A DNA stretch of 64,000 bases from Flavobacteriales bacterium (GCA_022402535.1 JAKRSD010000032.1:28274-92273), one strand, 5' to 3'. Counted from the first letter of the stretch, positions 1 to 10,046 are shown. Notes: generated by a model from the sequence alone, not told the origin. A program made the numbers and translations.

Positions 1-267
1 GCCGCCGGTAGATTATATAAATTGGTTCGTTCCGCAGCAGACAATTTTGAACAAAAATCAGGCTTAAAAGCTGACGAAAGCGAACTTTACGTAAAAACCA
101 TCTTTGTTGACGGCGGAGCTATGCTAAAGCGTATTCAGCCTGCACCTCAAGGTCGTGCTTACCGCAAACGTAAACGCAGTAATCATGTAACCGTGGAGCT
201 TGACACACGCAGCGAAACCATCAAAGCGCAATTAGTAAATTCAGTTCAACAAACTTCAAACGAATAA
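1..267 (+). CDS. rplV: 50S ribosomal protein L22, C-terminal part
   Basis: Large-subunit protein that lines the exit tunnel and helps assemble 23S rRNA. The reading frame is open from the first base, so the gene begins outside the window and only the last 88 residues are present. The conserved segment [17 protein letters not shown] near the C-terminus is the L22 signature that projects into the tunnel. The stop lies 11 nt before rpsC, the S10-operon order. Missing N-terminus is a window-edge effect, not a truncation. Identification is secure from motif plus position. Confidence 0.95.
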   Translation, partial: AAGRLYKLVRSAADNFEQKSGLKADESELYVKTIFVDGGAMLKRIQPAPQGRAYRKRKRSNHVTVELDTRSETIKAQLVNSVQQTSNE

Positions 268-278
268 GGAATCCGATA

Positions 279-1046
279 ATGGGACAAAAGACCAATCCGA
301 TAGGAAACAGACTGGGATTCATCAAAGGGTGGGATTCCAATTGGTACGGCGGCGACAATTATGCCGATAAAATTGTGGAAGACAACAAAATCCGCAAGTA
401 TATCATGGCCCGTCTTGTTAAAGCCAGTATCTCCAAAGTAGTTATTGAGCGTACTCTGAAGTTGGTAACCATTACCATTCATACTGCCCGTCCGGGTATT
501 ATAATCGGTAAAGGAGGACAAGAGGTTGACAAACTCCGCGAAGAGCTTAAAAAAATCACCACTAAGGAGATTCAAATAAATATCTTCGAAATCAAAAGAC
601 CAGAAATTGATGCACGTCTGGTTGCTGATTCCATCGCCCGTCAGATTGAAGGTCGTGTGGCATTCAGAAGAGCCGTTAAAATGGCAATTTCCTCTGCCAT
701 GAGAATGGGTGCTGAAGGAATTAAAGTTTCATTAGCCGGTCGTTTAGCCGGTGCTGAGATGGCCCGTTCAGAAAACTTTAAAGAAGGAAGAACTCCATTA
801 CATACATTCCGTGCTGATATTGATTATGCAGTTGGCGAAGCACATACTACATATGGTAGAATCGGAATCAAAGTTTGGATCTGTTTAGGAGAGGTTTACG
901 GTAAAAGAGATTTATCTCCAAACCTGGGAATGCAGAAAACGCGTAAAAGCGGTTCTAATTTCACAGACCGTCCTGAAAGAAACGAAAGACCTGATCGTCC
1001 TAAAGAAGGGCGTGGAGGCGACAATCAAAAAAGAAAAAGAAAATAA
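279..1046 (+). CDS. rpsC: 30S ribosomal protein S3
   Basis: Small-subunit head protein at the mRNA entry site. The start [13 protein letters not shown] is the universal S3 N-terminus, and the KH-domain core [19 protein letters not shown] is visible around residues 70-90. At 255 residues it is slightly longer than the E. coli protein because of a charged Arg/Asp/Lys-rich tail after residue 220. An AAGGA sequence lies about 10 nt upstream of the ATG, so this gene may use a Shine-Dalgarno contact, which is not the rule in Bacteroidota. It sits between rplV and rplP. Confidence 0.97.
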   Translation: MGQKTNPIGNRLGFIKGWDSNWYGGDNYADKIVEDNKIRKYIMARLVKASISKVVIERTLKLVTITIHTARPGIIIGKGGQEVDKLREELKKITTKEIQINIFEIKRPEIDARLVADSIARQIEGRVAFRRAVKMAISSAMRMGAEGIKVSLAGRLAGAEMARSENFKEGRTPLHTFRADIDYAVGEAHTTYGRIGIKVWICLGEVYGKRDLSPNLGMQKTRKSGSNFTDRPERNERPDRPKEGRGGDNQKRKRK

Positions 1047-1074
1047 ATCCGTATAACGGGAAAAACGTTTAGAG

Positions 1075-1494
1075 ATGTTATCACCCAGAAAAGTAAAATA
1101 CAGAAAGGTCCAAAAAGGCCGCATGAAAGGGAACAGCGGAAGAGGAACCGAAATTGCTTTCGGATCATTTGCCCTGAAAACCCTGGAAGAAGCTTGGCTT
1201 AATGCCCGTCAGATAGAAGCTGCCCGTATCGCGGTTAACCGCTATATGAAACGCGAAGGACAGGTTTGGATTCGTATATTTCCTGACAAACCTGTAACCA
1301 AAAAACCTGCAGAGGTTCGGATGGGTAAAGGTAAAGGTGCTCCTGAGTTTTGGGCTGCCCCAATTACTCCGGGTAGAATTTTATTTGAAGTAGAAGGCGT
1401 GTCAGCAGAAATTGCACAAGAAGCATTAAGACTGGCAGCACAGAAACTACCGGTAAAAACAAAATTCATAATCAGACGTGATTACGTTGCGTAA
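1075..1494 (+). CDS. rplP: 50S ribosomal protein L16
   Basis: Large-subunit protein near the A site and the central protuberance. The start [19 protein letters not shown] and the later stretch [16 protein letters not shown] are diagnostic L16 motifs. Length 139 residues is normal for the family. It is 28 nt after rpsC and 11 nt before rpmC, in canonical S10-operon order. Nothing unusual is seen. Confidence 0.97.
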   Translation: MLSPRKVKYRKVQKGRMKGNSGRGTEIAFGSFALKTLEEAWLNARQIEAARIAVNRYMKREGQVWIRIFPDKPVTKKPAEVRMGKGKGAPEFWAAPITPGRILFEVEGVSAEIAQEALRLAAQKLPVKTKFIIRRDYVA

Positions 1495-1505
1495 ATCATA
1501 TTGAA

Positions 1506-1709
1506 ATGAAAAACAGCGAAGTAAAAGAATTATCGAACACCGAATTGCAGGAAAAACTGGTTGATTTACAATCAGAATTGGCAAGAATGCGAATGAATCA
1601 TGCCGTATCTCCATTGGAGAATCCGCTGAGTCTGCGTGCACAACGTAAATCCATAGCACGCCTTCTTACCGAAATCAGAAAACGTGAATTGGAACAAGTT
1701 AACAAATAA
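1506..1709 (+). CDS. rpmC: 50S ribosomal protein L29
   Basis: Small two-helix protein at the tunnel exit, part of the docking site for SRP and trigger factor. The sequence MKNSEVKELSNTELQEKL followed by SLRAQRKSIARLLTEIRKRE matches the helix-turn-helix fold of L29. Length 67 residues is normal. It lies between rplP and rpsQ with short gaps, so it is co-transcribed. Confidence 0.95.
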   Translation: MKNSEVKELSNTELQEKLVDLQSELARMRMNHAVSPLENPLSLRAQRKSIARLLTEIRKRELEQVNK

Positions 1710-1722
1710 AAAGTAAGATTCC

Positions 1723-1989
1723 ATGTCGGAAATCGTAACAAGAAATAACCGTAAAGAAAGAATTGGAATAGTTACTTCCAATAAAATGGATAAAACGATT
1801 GTAGTATCCGTTGAAAGGAAAGTAAAACACCCAAAATACGGTAAGTTCGTAAAACGGACTAAGAAGTTTTATGCTCATGACGAAAAAACAGAATGCGGTA
1901 TTGGTGACACCGTTCGCATTATGGAAACTCGTCCGCTGAGTAAATTGAAAAATTGGCGTTTGGTAGAAATTTTAGAAAGGGCTAAGTAA
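1723..1989 (+). CDS. rpsQ: 30S ribosomal protein S17
   Basis: OB-fold primary 16S-binding protein of the small subunit. The segments [38 protein letters not shown] and [13 protein letters not shown] [13 protein letters not shown] are S17 signatures. At 88 residues it has family length. Its stop is 2 nt before the rplN start, suggesting coupled translation. Confidence 0.96.
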   Translation: MSEIVTRNNRKERIGIVTSNKMDKTIVVSVERKVKHPKYGKFVKRTKKFYAHDEKTECGIGDTVRIMETRPLSKLKNWRLVEILERAK

Positions 1990-1991
1990 AC

Positions 1992-2360
1992 ATGATACAG
2001 TCAGAATCAAGGCTTACGGTGGCTGATAACAGCGGTGCCAAAGAAGTATTAGTGATCCGTGTATTAGGCGGAACTAAAAGACGTTATGCCGGACTCGGCG
2101 ATACGGTTGTGGTTACAGTAAAACATGCCATGCCCACCGGTAACGTGAAAAAGGGACAAGTAACCAAAGCGGTTATTGTAAGAACCCACAAAGAAGTTCG
2201 CAGACCTGATGGTTCTTACATCAGATTTGATGATAATGCAGCAGTATTGCTTAACAATTCAGGCGAGATGCGTGGAACCCGTATTTTCGGTCCCGTAGCC
2301 AGAGAACTTCGCGAAAAGCAATTCATGAAAATCGTTTCATTAGCACCGGAAGTGCTCTAA
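1992..2360 (+). CDS. rplN: 50S ribosomal protein L14
   Basis: Large-subunit protein that forms an intersubunit bridge and is the docking site of RsfS. It starts [19 protein letters not shown], the near-invariant L14 N-terminus, and ends in [15 protein letters not shown]. Length 122 residues is exactly typical. It is the first gene of the spc part of the cluster; no promoter or terminator separates it from rpsQ here, so S10 and spc are probably one transcript. Confidence 0.97.
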   Translation: MIQSESRLTVADNSGAKEVLVIRVLGGTKRRYAGLGDTVVVTVKHAMPTGNVKKGQVTKAVIVRTHKEVRRPDGSYIRFDDNAAVLLNNSGEMRGTRIFGPVARELREKQFMKIVSLAPEVL

Positions 2361-2373
2361 CAATATCACTGGA

Positions 2374-2706
2374 ATGAAAGTTCATATTAAAAAAGGCGAT
2401 AAAGTAGTCGTAACTGCAGGAGAACACAAAGGAATGCAGGGTAATGTACTCAGCGTTGATGCAGCTAAAAGCCGCGCAACCGTTGAAGGCGTAAATCTGG
2501 CTTCACATCATACAAAACCATCGGCTCAAAATCCGAATGGTGGTATCATTAAAAAGGAAGCTCCTTTACATATCAGCAAACTTAAAGTTGTTGATTCTGA
2601 CGGTAAACCTACTCGTGTAGGTCGCACTACCGACGAGAAAACCGGAAAATCAGTTCGCATTTCCGTGAAAGCAAAAAAAGAGGGTAAAACTTTAATTATC
2701 AAGTAA
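2374..2706 (+). CDS. rplX: 50S ribosomal protein L24
   Basis: KOW-domain assembly initiator of the large subunit. The KOW motif [19 protein letters not shown] is at residues 4-23. Length 110 residues is normal for the phylum. The TAA stop overlaps the ATG of rplE by one base (TAATG), a typical translational coupling. Confidence 0.96.
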   Translation: MKVHIKKGDKVVVTAGEHKGMQGNVLSVDAAKSRATVEGVNLASHHTKPSAQNPNGGIIKKEAPLHISKLKVVDSDGKPTRVGRTTDEKTGKSVRISVKAKKEGKTLIIK

Positions 2707-3260
2707 TGTACAAGCCCAGATTAAAAGAAAAATATCTGAACGAAGTTGTTCCCGCAATGAAGGAACAATTCCAATATAAATCTGTAATGCAGGTTCCCCG
2801 TATTACCAAGATTGTTCTCAATCAAGGTGTGGGCGGCGCAGTAGCGGACAAACGTTTAATCGATGTTGCCATCGCTGAAATGTCGTTGATTGCCGGCCAA
2901 AAAGCCGTAGCCACAAAATCTAAAAAAGACATTTCAAACTTCAAACTTCGTAAAGGAGTTAATGTAGGTGCCCGTGTTACGCTCCGCGGAGATCGTATGT
3001 ATGAATTTTTGGACAGACTACTGTCTATTTCATTACCCCGTATCCGTGACTTCAAAGGAGTTAACGCAAAAGGATTTGATGGACGTGGTAATTATAACCT
3101 GGGAATCACTGAGCAAATTATTTTTGCTGAGATTGATATCGACAAGGTGATGAAAATAAACGGTATGGATATTACAATCGTAACATCTGCACAGAATGAC
3201 AGCGAGGCATATGCCCTGCTGAAAGAATTCGGAATGCCTTTTAATAACATTAAGAAATAA
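2706..3260 (+). CDS. rplE: 50S ribosomal protein L5
   Basis: 5S-rRNA-binding protein of the central protuberance that contacts P-site tRNA. The motifs [14 protein letters not shown] and [27 protein letters not shown] (read in parts) are diagnostic, and the C-terminal [15 protein letters not shown] block is typical. Length 184 residues is normal. The start overlaps the rplX stop by one base. Confidence 0.97.
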   Translation: MYKPRLKEKYLNEVVPAMKEQFQYKSVMQVPRITKIVLNQGVGGAVADKRLIDVAIAEMSLIAGQKAVATKSKKDISNFKLRKGVNVGARVTLRGDRMYEFLDRLLSISLPRIRDFKGVNAKGFDGRGNYNLGITEQIIFAEIDIDKVMKINGMDITIVTSAQNDSEAYALLKEFGMPFNNIKK

Positions 3261-3264
3261 GAAA

Positions 3265-3534
3265 ATGGCCAAAGAATCAGCCAAAGCAAAACAGAGAAAA
3301 AGAGAGCGAATGGTAGAAAAATTCGCCGCTAAAAGAGCCGCCCTTAAGGCTGCAGGCGATTATCAGGGACTTGCAAAACTTCCTGCTAATTCATCATCTG
3401 TTCGTTTACATAACCGTTGCAAACTTACGGGACGCCCTAAAGGGTACATGAGACAGTTTGGTATTTGTAGAAATCAATTCCGCGAGATGGCCAACTTTGG
3501 TCTGATTCCCGGTGTAACTAAAGCCAGTTGGTAA
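3265..3534 (+). CDS. rpsN: 30S ribosomal protein S14, zinc-free long form
   Basis: Small-subunit head protein. [19 protein letters not shown] and the end [11 protein letters not shown] mark S14. At 89 residues it is the long form; the CxxC...CxxC zinc ribbon of the short paralogue is absent, as only two isolated cysteines remain (CKLTGRPKG and ICRNQF). This is the common Bacteroidota version. The gene is 4 nt after rplE. Confidence 0.96.
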   Translation: MAKESAKAKQRKRERMVEKFAAKRAALKAAGDYQGLAKLPANSSSVRLHNRCKLTGRPKGYMRQFGICRNQFREMANFGLIPGVTKASW

Positions 3535-3550
3535 AATAAAAGATAAGGAA

Positions 3551-3943
3551 ATGGATCCTATAGCAGATTTTTTGACCAAAATAAGAAATGCAGTAAAAGC
3601 GAACCACCGTGTGGTAGAAGCTCCTGCATCAAACCTTAAAAAGGATATTACAAAAATCCTTTTTGATAAAGGCTTTATTGCCAACTACAAGTTTGAGCAA
3701 AACGGTCCTCAGGAAACTATCAAAATAGCCCTTAAATACCATCCGGTAACTAAGGAATCAGCTATCCGCAGCATTACAAGGGTGAGTAGCCCGGGTTTGC
3801 GTAAATACAGTGGAGCAGATTCTCTTCCACGTGTACTAAACGGATTGGGTGTGGCCATTTTGTCTACTTCCAGAGGAGTTATGTCTGATAAGCGTGCCCG
3901 AGAATTGAATGTGGGCGGCGAAGTATTATGTTACGTTTACTAA
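3551..3943 (+). CDS. rpsH: 30S ribosomal protein S8
   Basis: Primary 16S-binding protein needed for platform assembly; in E. coli it is also the spc-operon repressor. The start MDPIADFLTKIRNA and the C-terminal STSRGVMSDKRARELNVGGE are S8 signatures. Length 130 residues is normal. An AAGGA sequence lies right against the start codon, too close to act as a normal Shine-Dalgarno site. Confidence 0.97.
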   Translation: MDPIADFLTKIRNAVKANHRVVEAPASNLKKDITKILFDKGFIANYKFEQNGPQETIKIALKYHPVTKESAIRSITRVSSPGLRKYSGADSLPRVLNGLGVAILSTSRGVMSDKRARELNVGGEVLCYVY

Positions 3944-3956
3944 TAAAGTAAAAAGA

Positions 3957-4514
3957 ATGTCAAGGATTGGAAAATTACCTATACCACTGCCTTCAGGTGT
4001 TACAGTTGATGTAAATGCCAACAATGTGGTTACGGTTAAAGGCGCCAAAGGCGAACTTAAGCAAGCTGTAGATCCAGCAATCAAAATAGAAATTGAAAAC
4101 GGCACCGTGGTTCTTTCCCGAGCTACCGAGCAAAAAAGACATCGTGCCATGCATGGTCTATACCGTTCTCTACTAAATAACATGATTACCGGCGTAAGCA
4201 CCGGTTTCAAATCCGAGCAGGAAATGGTCGGTGTAGGTTATCGTGCAGAAGCTAAAGGACAGATGTTGGAACTGACATTAGGATATTCTCACAACATTTT
4301 GTTTGAAATACCTAAAGAAGTTTCTGTTGAAACCAAAGCTGAAAAAGGTAAGGCTCCATCCATTACATTAACCAGCTTCGACAAACAACTTTTAGGACAA
4401 GTTGCCGCAAAAATCAGATCTATGCGTAAACCTGAGCCATACAAAGGAAAAGGTATCAAATTCGCAGGTGAAGAGCTTCGTCGTAAGGCAGGTAAATCAG
4501 CCGGTAAAAAATAA
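3957..4514 (+). CDS. rplF: 50S ribosomal protein L6
   Basis: Large-subunit protein near the GTPase centre. I set the start at MSRIGKLPIPLPSGV because this is the conserved L6 N-terminus; an in-frame ATG 48 nt earlier lies inside rpsH and would add an unconserved extension. The C-terminal block RKPEPYKGKGIKFAGEELRR is diagnostic. Length 185 residues is normal. It is 13 nt after rpsH. Confidence 0.96.
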   Translation: MSRIGKLPIPLPSGVTVDVNANNVVTVKGAKGELKQAVDPAIKIEIENGTVVLSRATEQKRHRAMHGLYRSLLNNMITGVSTGFKSEQEMVGVGYRAEAKGQMLELTLGYSHNILFEIPKEVSVETKAEKGKAPSITLTSFDKQLLGQVAAKIRSMRKPEPYKGKGIKFAGEELRRKAGKSAGKK

Positions 4515-4541
4515 TTATAAATCGGAAACAAAGTTTAGAAT

Positions 4542-4898
4542 ATGTCAGCCGTTAAAAATATCCGGAGAACAAAAATTAAAATGCGCATCCGCAAGACTAT
4601 TACAGGTACTGCAGAGCGTCCAAGAATTTCTGTTTACCGTAGCAACAAAGAAATATACGCTCAAATTATCGACGATACCAAAGGCGTTACATTATTATCT
4701 GCTTCATCCAGAGAAAAAGCACTTGCTTCAGTAAAAGGTACTAAAGTAGAAATTGCTGCTGCCGTAGGTAAAGCCTTAGCAGAAAAAGCAAAAAATGCAG
4801 GTATTGAAAGTGTTACGTTTGACCGTAATGGTTATCTGTATCATGGACGTGTAAAGGCTTTGGCAGAATCTGCCCGCGAAGGAGGACTTAAATTCTAG
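4542..4898 (+). CDS. rplR: 50S ribosomal protein L18
   Basis: 5S-rRNA-binding protein. The segments [20 protein letters not shown] and the end [27 protein letters not shown] block (read in pieces) identify L18. Length 118 residues is normal. It lies in canonical spc order between rplF and rpsE, with an 8-nt gap to rpsE. Confidence 0.97.
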   Translation: MSAVKNIRRTKIKMRIRKTITGTAERPRISVYRSNKEIYAQIIDDTKGVTLLSASSREKALASVKGTKVEIAAAVGKALAEKAKNAGIESVTFDRNGYLYHGRVKALAESAREGGLKF

Positions 4899-4906
4899 TA
4901 TCTATT

Positions 4907-5428
4907 ATGGCAACACCATCAAATATAAAAAGAGTAAAATCAGGCGAGATTGAATTAAAAGACAAGCTCGTAGCAATCAACCGCGTTACCAAAGTAACCA
5001 AAGGTGGACGTCACTTCAGTTTCTCTGCAATTGTTGTTGTGGGTAACGAGAACGGCGTTGTAGGATACGGATTAGGTAAAGCCAATGAAGTAGTTGATGC
5101 TATTTCAAAAGGTGCTGAAGATGCGAAGAAAAATCTGATTAAGGTTCCTATCCTTAAAGGTACAATTCCACATGAGCAATCTGCAAAATACGGTGGAGCC
5201 CGTGTGTTCCTGAAACCGGCAGCAAACGGTACCGGCGTAATTGCCGGTGGTGCGATGCGTGCTGTTCTGGAATCTGTAGGAGTAAAAGACGTTTTGGCCA
5301 AATCCAAAGGTTCATCTAACCCACACAACGTGGTTAAAGCAACCATTGAGGCATTGGTTCAATTACGTGATGCGGGTACTATTGCTCAACAACGTGGAGT
5401 ATCCATTGAAAAAGTATTTAACGGTTAA
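4907..5428 (+). CDS. rpsE: 30S ribosomal protein S5
   Basis: Small-subunit protein of the decoding/helicase region at the mRNA entry tunnel. The motif [18 protein letters not shown] begins the double-stranded RNA-binding domain, and [15 protein letters not shown] with [16 protein letters not shown] are the C-terminal S5 signatures. Length 173 residues is normal. Tightly spaced with rplR and rpmD. Confidence 0.97.
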   Translation: MATPSNIKRVKSGEIELKDKLVAINRVTKVTKGGRHFSFSAIVVVGNENGVVGYGLGKANEVVDAISKGAEDAKKNLIKVPILKGTIPHEQSAKYGGARVFLKPAANGTGVIAGGAMRAVLESVGVKDVLAKSKGSSNPHNVVKATIEALVQLRDAGTIAQQRGVSIEKVFNG

Positions 5429-5439
5429 CAATAATTACC

Positions 5440-5622
5440 ATGGCCGGAAAGATTAAAATTACCCAGCTGAAAAGCGGTATCGGAAGAAAAGAAGATCAAA
5501 AAAGAACCCTTGAGGCCTTAGGTCTTAAAAGAATCCGTCACACCGTTGAACATACTGCCACTCCCCAAATTTTGGGTATGGTTAAGAAAGTGAAACATTT
5601 GATTAATGTAGAAGAAATTTAA
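5440..5622 (+). CDS. rpmD: 50S ribosomal protein L30
   Basis: Small large-subunit protein. The sequence ITQLKSGIGRKEDQKRTLEA followed by LGLKRIRHTVEHTATPQILG matches the L30 fold, and 60 residues is the usual bacterial length. It sits between rpsE and rplO as in most bacteria. Confidence 0.95.
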   Translation: MAGKIKITQLKSGIGRKEDQKRTLEALGLKRIRHTVEHTATPQILGMVKKVKHLINVEEI

Positions 5623-5635
5623 CACGGAATTTGAG

Positions 5636-6085
5636 ATGAAGCTTAACGAATTAAAACCTGCAGAAGGTTCCGTAAAAAATAATAAACGTGTAGGACGTGG
5701 TCAAGGATCAGGAAGAGGAGGAACCTCTACCCGTGGTCATAAAGGAGCACAGTCTCGTTCCGGTTATTCTAAGAAAAAAGGATTTGAAGGTGGACAGATG
5801 CCCTTACAGCGTCGTGTTCCTAAATTCGGATTTAAAAACATCAACCGTATTGAGTTTAAAGGAGTAAATCTGGATACTCTTCAGGAATTCTCTGAAAAAT
5901 TCGGGATCACTGAAATTACTCCTGATGTTTTATTACTTCATGGATTAATGCCCAAAAATTCTTTACTTAAAATTTTAGGCAGAGGCGAATTAAAAGCGGC
6001 TCTTACCATAAGTGCCGACGGGTTTACACAAAAAGCAATTCAGGCTATTGAAGCCGCAGGTGGTAAAGCGGAAATACTGGAATAA
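5636..6085 (+). CDS. rplO: 50S ribosomal protein L15
   Basis: Large-subunit assembly protein. The start MKLNELKPAEGS, the basic glycine-rich arm RVGRGQGSGRGGTSTRGHKG and the segment GGQMPLQRRVPKFGF are L15 hallmarks. Length 149 residues is normal. Its TAA stop is immediately followed by the ATG of secY with no gap, so the two are very likely translationally coupled. Confidence 0.97.
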   Translation: MKLNELKPAEGSVKNNKRVGRGQGSGRGGTSTRGHKGAQSRSGYSKKKGFEGGQMPLQRRVPKFGFKNINRIEFKGVNLDTLQEFSEKFGITEITPDVLLLHGLMPKNSLLKILGRGELKAALTISADGFTQKAIQAIEAAGGKAEILE

Positions 6086-7420
6086 ATGAAGGACCTTTTC
6101 TCCACAATAGGAAACATATTTAAAATTGAAGAACTGAGAGGACGTATTCTAACGACTCTCAGTTTAGTTCTTGTATACCGTTTAGGTTCGTTTATCGTAC
6201 TACCCGGTATCGATTCTGAAGTATTGGCGGCTCAGGCTCAAGGTTCTTCCGGAAGTGTTCTCGACATTCTGGTAAGTTTTACCGGCGGGGCCTTTTCAAG
6301 AGCTTCAATTTTTGCATTAGGAATCATGCCCTACATCTCTGCATCTATCATTGTGCAGTTATTGGGTATTGCCGTTCCCTATTTTCAAAAACTTCAAAAA
6401 GAAGGAGAAAGCGGCAGAACCCGACTTAATCAAATTACGCGCGGGCTTACCGTGTTAATTACAGCCTTTCAGGCTCCAGGATATCTGACTACACAGGTTC
6501 CGTTAATGGCCCGTCCTGATAGTGCATTGTGGTGGACTATGGCCATTACTCTTCTAGTATCAGGAACCATATTCTGTATGTGGCTTGGTGAGCGTATCAC
6601 TGATAAAGGTATCGGTAACGGAATCTCTATTCTGATTATGATTGGTATCATAGCCAACCTCCCCACTGCATTTATCGTAGAATTTGGTTCTAAAATGGAA
6701 GCCGATGGTGGAGGTCTGATTCTATTTATCTTAGAAATCGTGCTTCTTTTAGCGGTTATCGTGTTGAGTATCTTATTGGTACAGGGAACACGTAGAATTC
6801 CGATTCAGTTTGCCAAAAGATTAGTAGGCGGCGGTGTTAAACAAGCCGGTGGTCGTCGCGAGTTCTTACCCTTAAAAGTGAACGCAGCGGGAGTTATGCC
6901 AATCATTTTTGCCCAGGCAATTATGTTTGTGCCTATTTATCTGGTGGGTTTTGCAGATTCGGGTGGCGGAAGCTGGATTGCCCGTAATTTCCAAGACTTC
7001 ACTACCCTACCCTACAACTTTACGTTCGCATTGATGATCGTATTGTTTACGTATTTCTACACGGCAATTACTGTTAATCCCAATCAAATTGCTGACGATT
7101 TAAAACGCTCAGGCGGTTTTATTCCCGGTATCCGTCCAGGAAAAAATACGGCAGAGTACATTGATAATGTGATGTCCAGAATCACCCTTCCGGGTTCATT
7201 ATTCTTGGCATTAATTGCCATTCTGCCGGCATTTGCCTCATTAGCAAACATAAATACAGCACTCGCCTACTTCTATGGAGGAACTTCTCTATTAATTATG
7301 GTGGGTGTGGTGTTAGATACTCTTTCGCAAATTGACAGTCATCTGAAAATGCGCGAAATGGACGGTCTTATGAAATCCGGAAGGATTAAAGGACGTTCCA
7401 CAACTTCGGTAAGCATTTAA
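6086..7420 (+). CDS. secY: Protein translocase subunit SecY
   Basis: Central channel of the Sec translocon in the inner membrane. The 444 residues carry about ten hydrophobic spans. Recognisable blocks are LGIMPYISASIIVQLL (second span), the cytoplasmic loop QGTRRIPIQFAKR and the C-terminal FIPGIRPGKNTAEYI. Length is normal. It directly abuts rplO. It serves the same export route as the fused SecDF at 50.6 kb and the many signal-peptide proteins in this window, including T9SS cargo. Confidence 0.97.
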   Translation: MKDLFSTIGNIFKIEELRGRILTTLSLVLVYRLGSFIVLPGIDSEVLAAQAQGSSGSVLDILVSFTGGAFSRASIFALGIMPYISASIIVQLLGIAVPYFQKLQKEGESGRTRLNQITRGLTVLITAFQAPGYLTTQVPLMARPDSALWWTMAITLLVSGTIFCMWLGERITDKGIGNGISILIMIGIIANLPTAFIVEFGSKMEADGGGLILFILEIVLLLAVIVLSILLVQGTRRIPIQFAKRLVGGGVKQAGGRREFLPLKVNAAGVMPIIFAQAIMFVPIYLVGFADSGGGSWIARNFQDFTTLPYNFTFALMIVLFTYFYTAITVNPNQIADDLKRSGGFIPGIRPGKNTAEYIDNVMSRITLPGSLFLALIAILPAFASLANINTALAYFYGGTSLLIMVGVVLDTLSQIDSHLKMREMDGLMKSGRIKGRSTTSVSI

Positions 7421-7430
7421 TTTTTATAGA

Positions 7431-8234
7431 GTGAGTAAGGTTATCCTTAAAACCTCTGAAGAAATTGAGCTGATCCGTATAAGTTCTTTACTTGTTGGTG
7501 ACACCCATGCAGAAGTTGCAAAACATATCCGTCCTGGAATTAAAACTTCCGAACTGGATAAAATTGCGGAAACATTTATCCGGGATATGGGAGGAATTCC
7601 CTCCTTCAAAGGATTCGGCGGTTTCCCTGCTTCATTATGCATTTCAGTAAATCAGGCCGTAGTTCATGGTATTCCCGGTAATTATGAAATTCAACCGGGA
7701 GATGTACTGAGCGTTGATTGCGGGGTTTTCAAAAACGGATTCCATGGCGATTCAGCCTATACATATCTTATTCAAGACGAGCAAATTGAGGATAAGAAAA
7801 AATTACTGAAAATAACTTTGGAATGTTTAGAAATAGGTTGTACTTTTGCCGCCCCCGGAAACAGGGTGGGTGACATAGGCTCAGCGATTCAAAAACATGC
7901 CGAAAAACACGGATATGGAGTTGTAAGAGAGCTTGTCGGTCATGGACTCGGAAGAGAATTACATGAAAAACCGGAAGTGCCCAATTACGGAAAAGCCGGA
8001 AGCGGCCCCTTACTGAAACCGGGAACAACTATCTGCATAGAGCCTATGATTAATATGGGAACGAAAGCAGTAAAAACGTTGGCAGACAAATGGACAATAG
8101 TCACGGCAGATGCTAAACCATCTGCACACTTTGAACATGTAGTAGCCATCACAGAACAAGGAACCGAGATTTTGTCTTCGTTTCTTAAGATTGAAGAAGA
8201 GATAAAGAAAAACGAATATTTGGTAAGTATATAA
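7431..8234 (+). CDS. map: Methionine aminopeptidase, type I
   Basis: Removes the N-terminal methionine from nascent proteins. The five metal ligands are visible in order: Asp in SVDCGVFKNG, Asp in HGDSAYTY, His in LVGHGLGRELHE, Glu in TTICIEPMI and Glu in AHFEHVVAIT. It starts with GTG (MSKVILKTSEEIELIR); no better in-frame ATG is nearby. Length 267 residues fits type Ia. It lies between secY and infA, as is usual in Bacteroidota and Gram-positives. Its TAA is directly followed by the infA ATG. Confidence 0.95.
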   Translation: MSKVILKTSEEIELIRISSLLVGDTHAEVAKHIRPGIKTSELDKIAETFIRDMGGIPSFKGFGGFPASLCISVNQAVVHGIPGNYEIQPGDVLSVDCGVFKNGFHGDSAYTYLIQDEQIEDKKKLLKITLECLEIGCTFAAPGNRVGDIGSAIQKHAEKHGYGVVRELVGHGLGRELHEKPEVPNYGKAGSGPLLKPGTTICIEPMINMGTKAVKTLADKWTIVTADAKPSAHFEHVVAITEQGTEILSSFLKIEEEIKKNEYLVSI

Positions 8235-8453
8235 ATGGTAAAACAGTCTTCGATAGAACAGGACGGTACAATAATAGAGGCCTTATCAAATGCCATGTTT
8301 AGGGCAGAGTTAGAAAATGGTCATATTATTACTGCCCACATTTCGGGAAAGATGAGAATGAATTACATAAAAATCTTACCCGGAGACAGAGTAAAAATTG
8401 AAATGTCGCCATACGATTTAACAAAAGGAAGAATTACTTACCGATATAAATAA
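8235..8453 (+). CDS. infA: Translation initiation factor IF-1
   Basis: S1/OB-fold factor that occupies the A site during initiation. [23 protein letters not shown] and [20 protein letters not shown] (split reading) are the IF-1 signature, and 72 residues is the standard length. It abuts map and is followed 18 nt later by rpmJ. Confidence 0.97.
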   Translation: MVKQSSIEQDGTIIEALSNAMFRAELENGHIITAHISGKMRMNYIKILPGDRVKIEMSPYDLTKGRITYRYK

Positions 8454-8471
8454 AATTTAGAAAAAGGAATC

Positions 8472-8588
8472 ATGAAAGTTAGAGCATCAATAAAGAAAAG
8501 AAGCGCCGACTGCAAAATTGTACGCAGACACGGAAAGCTTTATGTGATTAACAAAAAGAATCCTAAGTTTAAACAAAGACAAGGTTAA
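8472..8588 (+). CDS. rpmJ: 50S ribosomal protein L36, zinc-ligand-poor form
   Basis: Smallest large-subunit protein, 38 residues, starting [19 protein letters not shown] and ending NPKFKQRQG. The classical C-x2-C...C...H zinc ligands are mostly lost: only the Cys in ADCK remains, with Ser, Asn and Phe at the other positions. It should therefore not bind zinc in the usual way, a state common in this phylum. AAGGA lies 3 nt before the ATG. Located between infA and rpsM as expected. Confidence 0.96.
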   Translation: MKVRASIKKRSADCKIVRRHGKLYVINKKNPKFKQRQG

Positions 8589-8606
8589 AAATTATTATTA
8601 GTCACT

Positions 8607-8981
8607 ATGGCAAGGATAGCCGGTATAGATTTACCCAAGAACAAAAGAGGCGTAATTGGCCTTACCTACATTTATGGTATTGGCTTAAGCAGCTCTAAAA
8701 AAATTCTGGCGAAAGCCGGAATTGATGAGAATGTAAAAGTGAATGACTGGAACGACGATCAGTTGGCAGCCATACGCGGTATCATCAACGAAATTAAAGT
8801 AGAAGGTGCTCTTCGTTCAGAAGTGCAGCTTAACATTAAACGTCTGATGGATATTGGTTGCTATCGTGGTGTTCGTCACCGTTTAGGTCTTCCTTTAAGA
8901 GGTCAGCAGACTCAAACCAACTGCCGTACCCGTAAAGGAAAACGTAAAACTGTAGCCAACAAGAAAAAAGCTACTAAATAA
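8607..8981 (+). CDS. rpsM: 30S ribosomal protein S13
   Basis: Small-subunit head protein contacting P-site tRNA and L5. The start [15 protein letters not shown] and the block [19 protein letters not shown] followed by [11 protein letters not shown] are diagnostic. Length 124 residues is normal. It begins the alpha-operon part of the cluster; no terminator separates it from rpmJ. Confidence 0.97.
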   Translation: MARIAGIDLPKNKRGVIGLTYIYGIGLSSSKKILAKAGIDENVKVNDWNDDQLAAIRGIINEIKVEGALRSEVQLNIKRLMDIGCYRGVRHRLGLPLRGQQTQTNCRTRKGKRKTVANKKKATK

Positions 8982-9008
8982 TTAGGTTAATAGTAATAGA
9001 ATAATATA

Positions 9009-9392
9009 ATGGCTAAAAGCAAAACACCGAAGAAAAAGGTGAAAGTTGAACCCATGGGCGAAGCACATATCAACGCCACGTTCAACAACATCATCATTTC
9101 TTTGACCAACTCTGCGGGACAGGTTATTACCTGGTCTTCTGCAGGAAAGATGGGCTTCAGGGGCTCTAAAAAGAATACCCCCTATGCGGCTCAAATGGCA
9201 GCTCAAGACTGCGTTAAGGAGGCTTTCGATTTAGGTCTCAGAAGAGTAAAAGTATATGTAAAAGGACCCGGAGGCGGTAGAGAATCTGCTATCCGTACCC
9301 TGCATGGTGCCGGAGTTGAAGTTACTGAAATTATCGATGTAACCCCACTTCCACACAATGGCTGCAGGCCTCCTAAAAAACGTAGAGTTTAA
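9009..9392 (+). CDS. rpsK: 30S ribosomal protein S11
   Basis: Platform protein near the E-site mRNA. The motif [16 protein letters not shown], the segment [17 protein letters not shown] and the end [13 protein letters not shown] are S11 signatures. Length 127 residues is normal. It lies 27 nt after rpsM and 32 nt before rpsD. Confidence 0.97.
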   Translation: MAKSKTPKKKVKVEPMGEAHINATFNNIIISLTNSAGQVITWSSAGKMGFRGSKKNTPYAAQMAAQDCVKEAFDLGLRRVKVYVKGPGGGRESAIRTLHGAGVEVTEIIDVTPLPHNGCRPPKKRRV

Positions 9393-9424
9393 TCATTTCA
9401 TTAAACCTAAAGAAGTAAATAATC

Positions 9425-10030
9425 ATGGCAAGATATAGAGGTCCAAAATCCAAAATCGCGCGTAAGTTCAGAGAGCCCATTTTCGGCCCTGATAAAGTTT
9501 TACAGCGCAAGCAGTACGGTCCGGGTATGCACGGTCCGTCTAAAAGACGTAAAAAACAATCTGAATACGCTATTCAGCTCTCAGAAAAGCAAAAAGCTAA
9601 ATATACATACGGTATTCTTGAGCGTCAGTTCAGACTGGTGTTTGAAAAAGCCAGCCGCCTGAAAGGGATTACCGGTGAAAACCTTTTACGTCTGTGCGAA
9701 TCACGCTTAGACAATATGACATACCGCATGGGTATTGCTCCAACCCGCAGAGCTGCCCGCCAATTGGTTGGTCACAACCACATTTTGGTAAACGGCGAAG
9801 TATGTAATATCCCCAGCCGTATTTTGAAACCGGGCGATGTTGTAAGTGTTCGTGAAAAATCTAAAAACTTAGAAATCATTACGTCCACATTATCTACCCA
9901 TCGTACAAAATTAGACTGGGTTACATTTGATGCTGCTACTTTATCAGGTACTTATGTATCTCTTCCCGTAAGAGATCAGATTCCTGAAAACATCAAGGAG
10001 CAGTTAATCGTAGAGTTGTATTCAAAATAA
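9425..10030 (+). CDS. rpsD: 30S ribosomal protein S4
   Basis: Primary 16S-binding protein at the mRNA entry site; the alpha-operon repressor in E. coli. [18 protein letters not shown] and the S4 RNA-binding domain with [21 protein letters not shown] (in parts) and [10 protein letters not shown] are clear. There is no N-terminal cysteine zinc site. Length 201 residues is normal. Canonical position before rpoA. Confidence 0.97.
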   Translation: MARYRGPKSKIARKFREPIFGPDKVLQRKQYGPGMHGPSKRRKKQSEYAIQLSEKQKAKYTYGILERQFRLVFEKASRLKGITGENLLRLCESRLDNMTYRMGIAPTRRAARQLVGHNHILVNGEVCNIPSRILKPGDVVSVREKSKNLEIITSTLSTHRTKLDWVTFDAATLSGTYVSLPVRDQIPENIKEQLIVELYSK

Positions 10031-10046
10031 AAATAATCCTCAATAA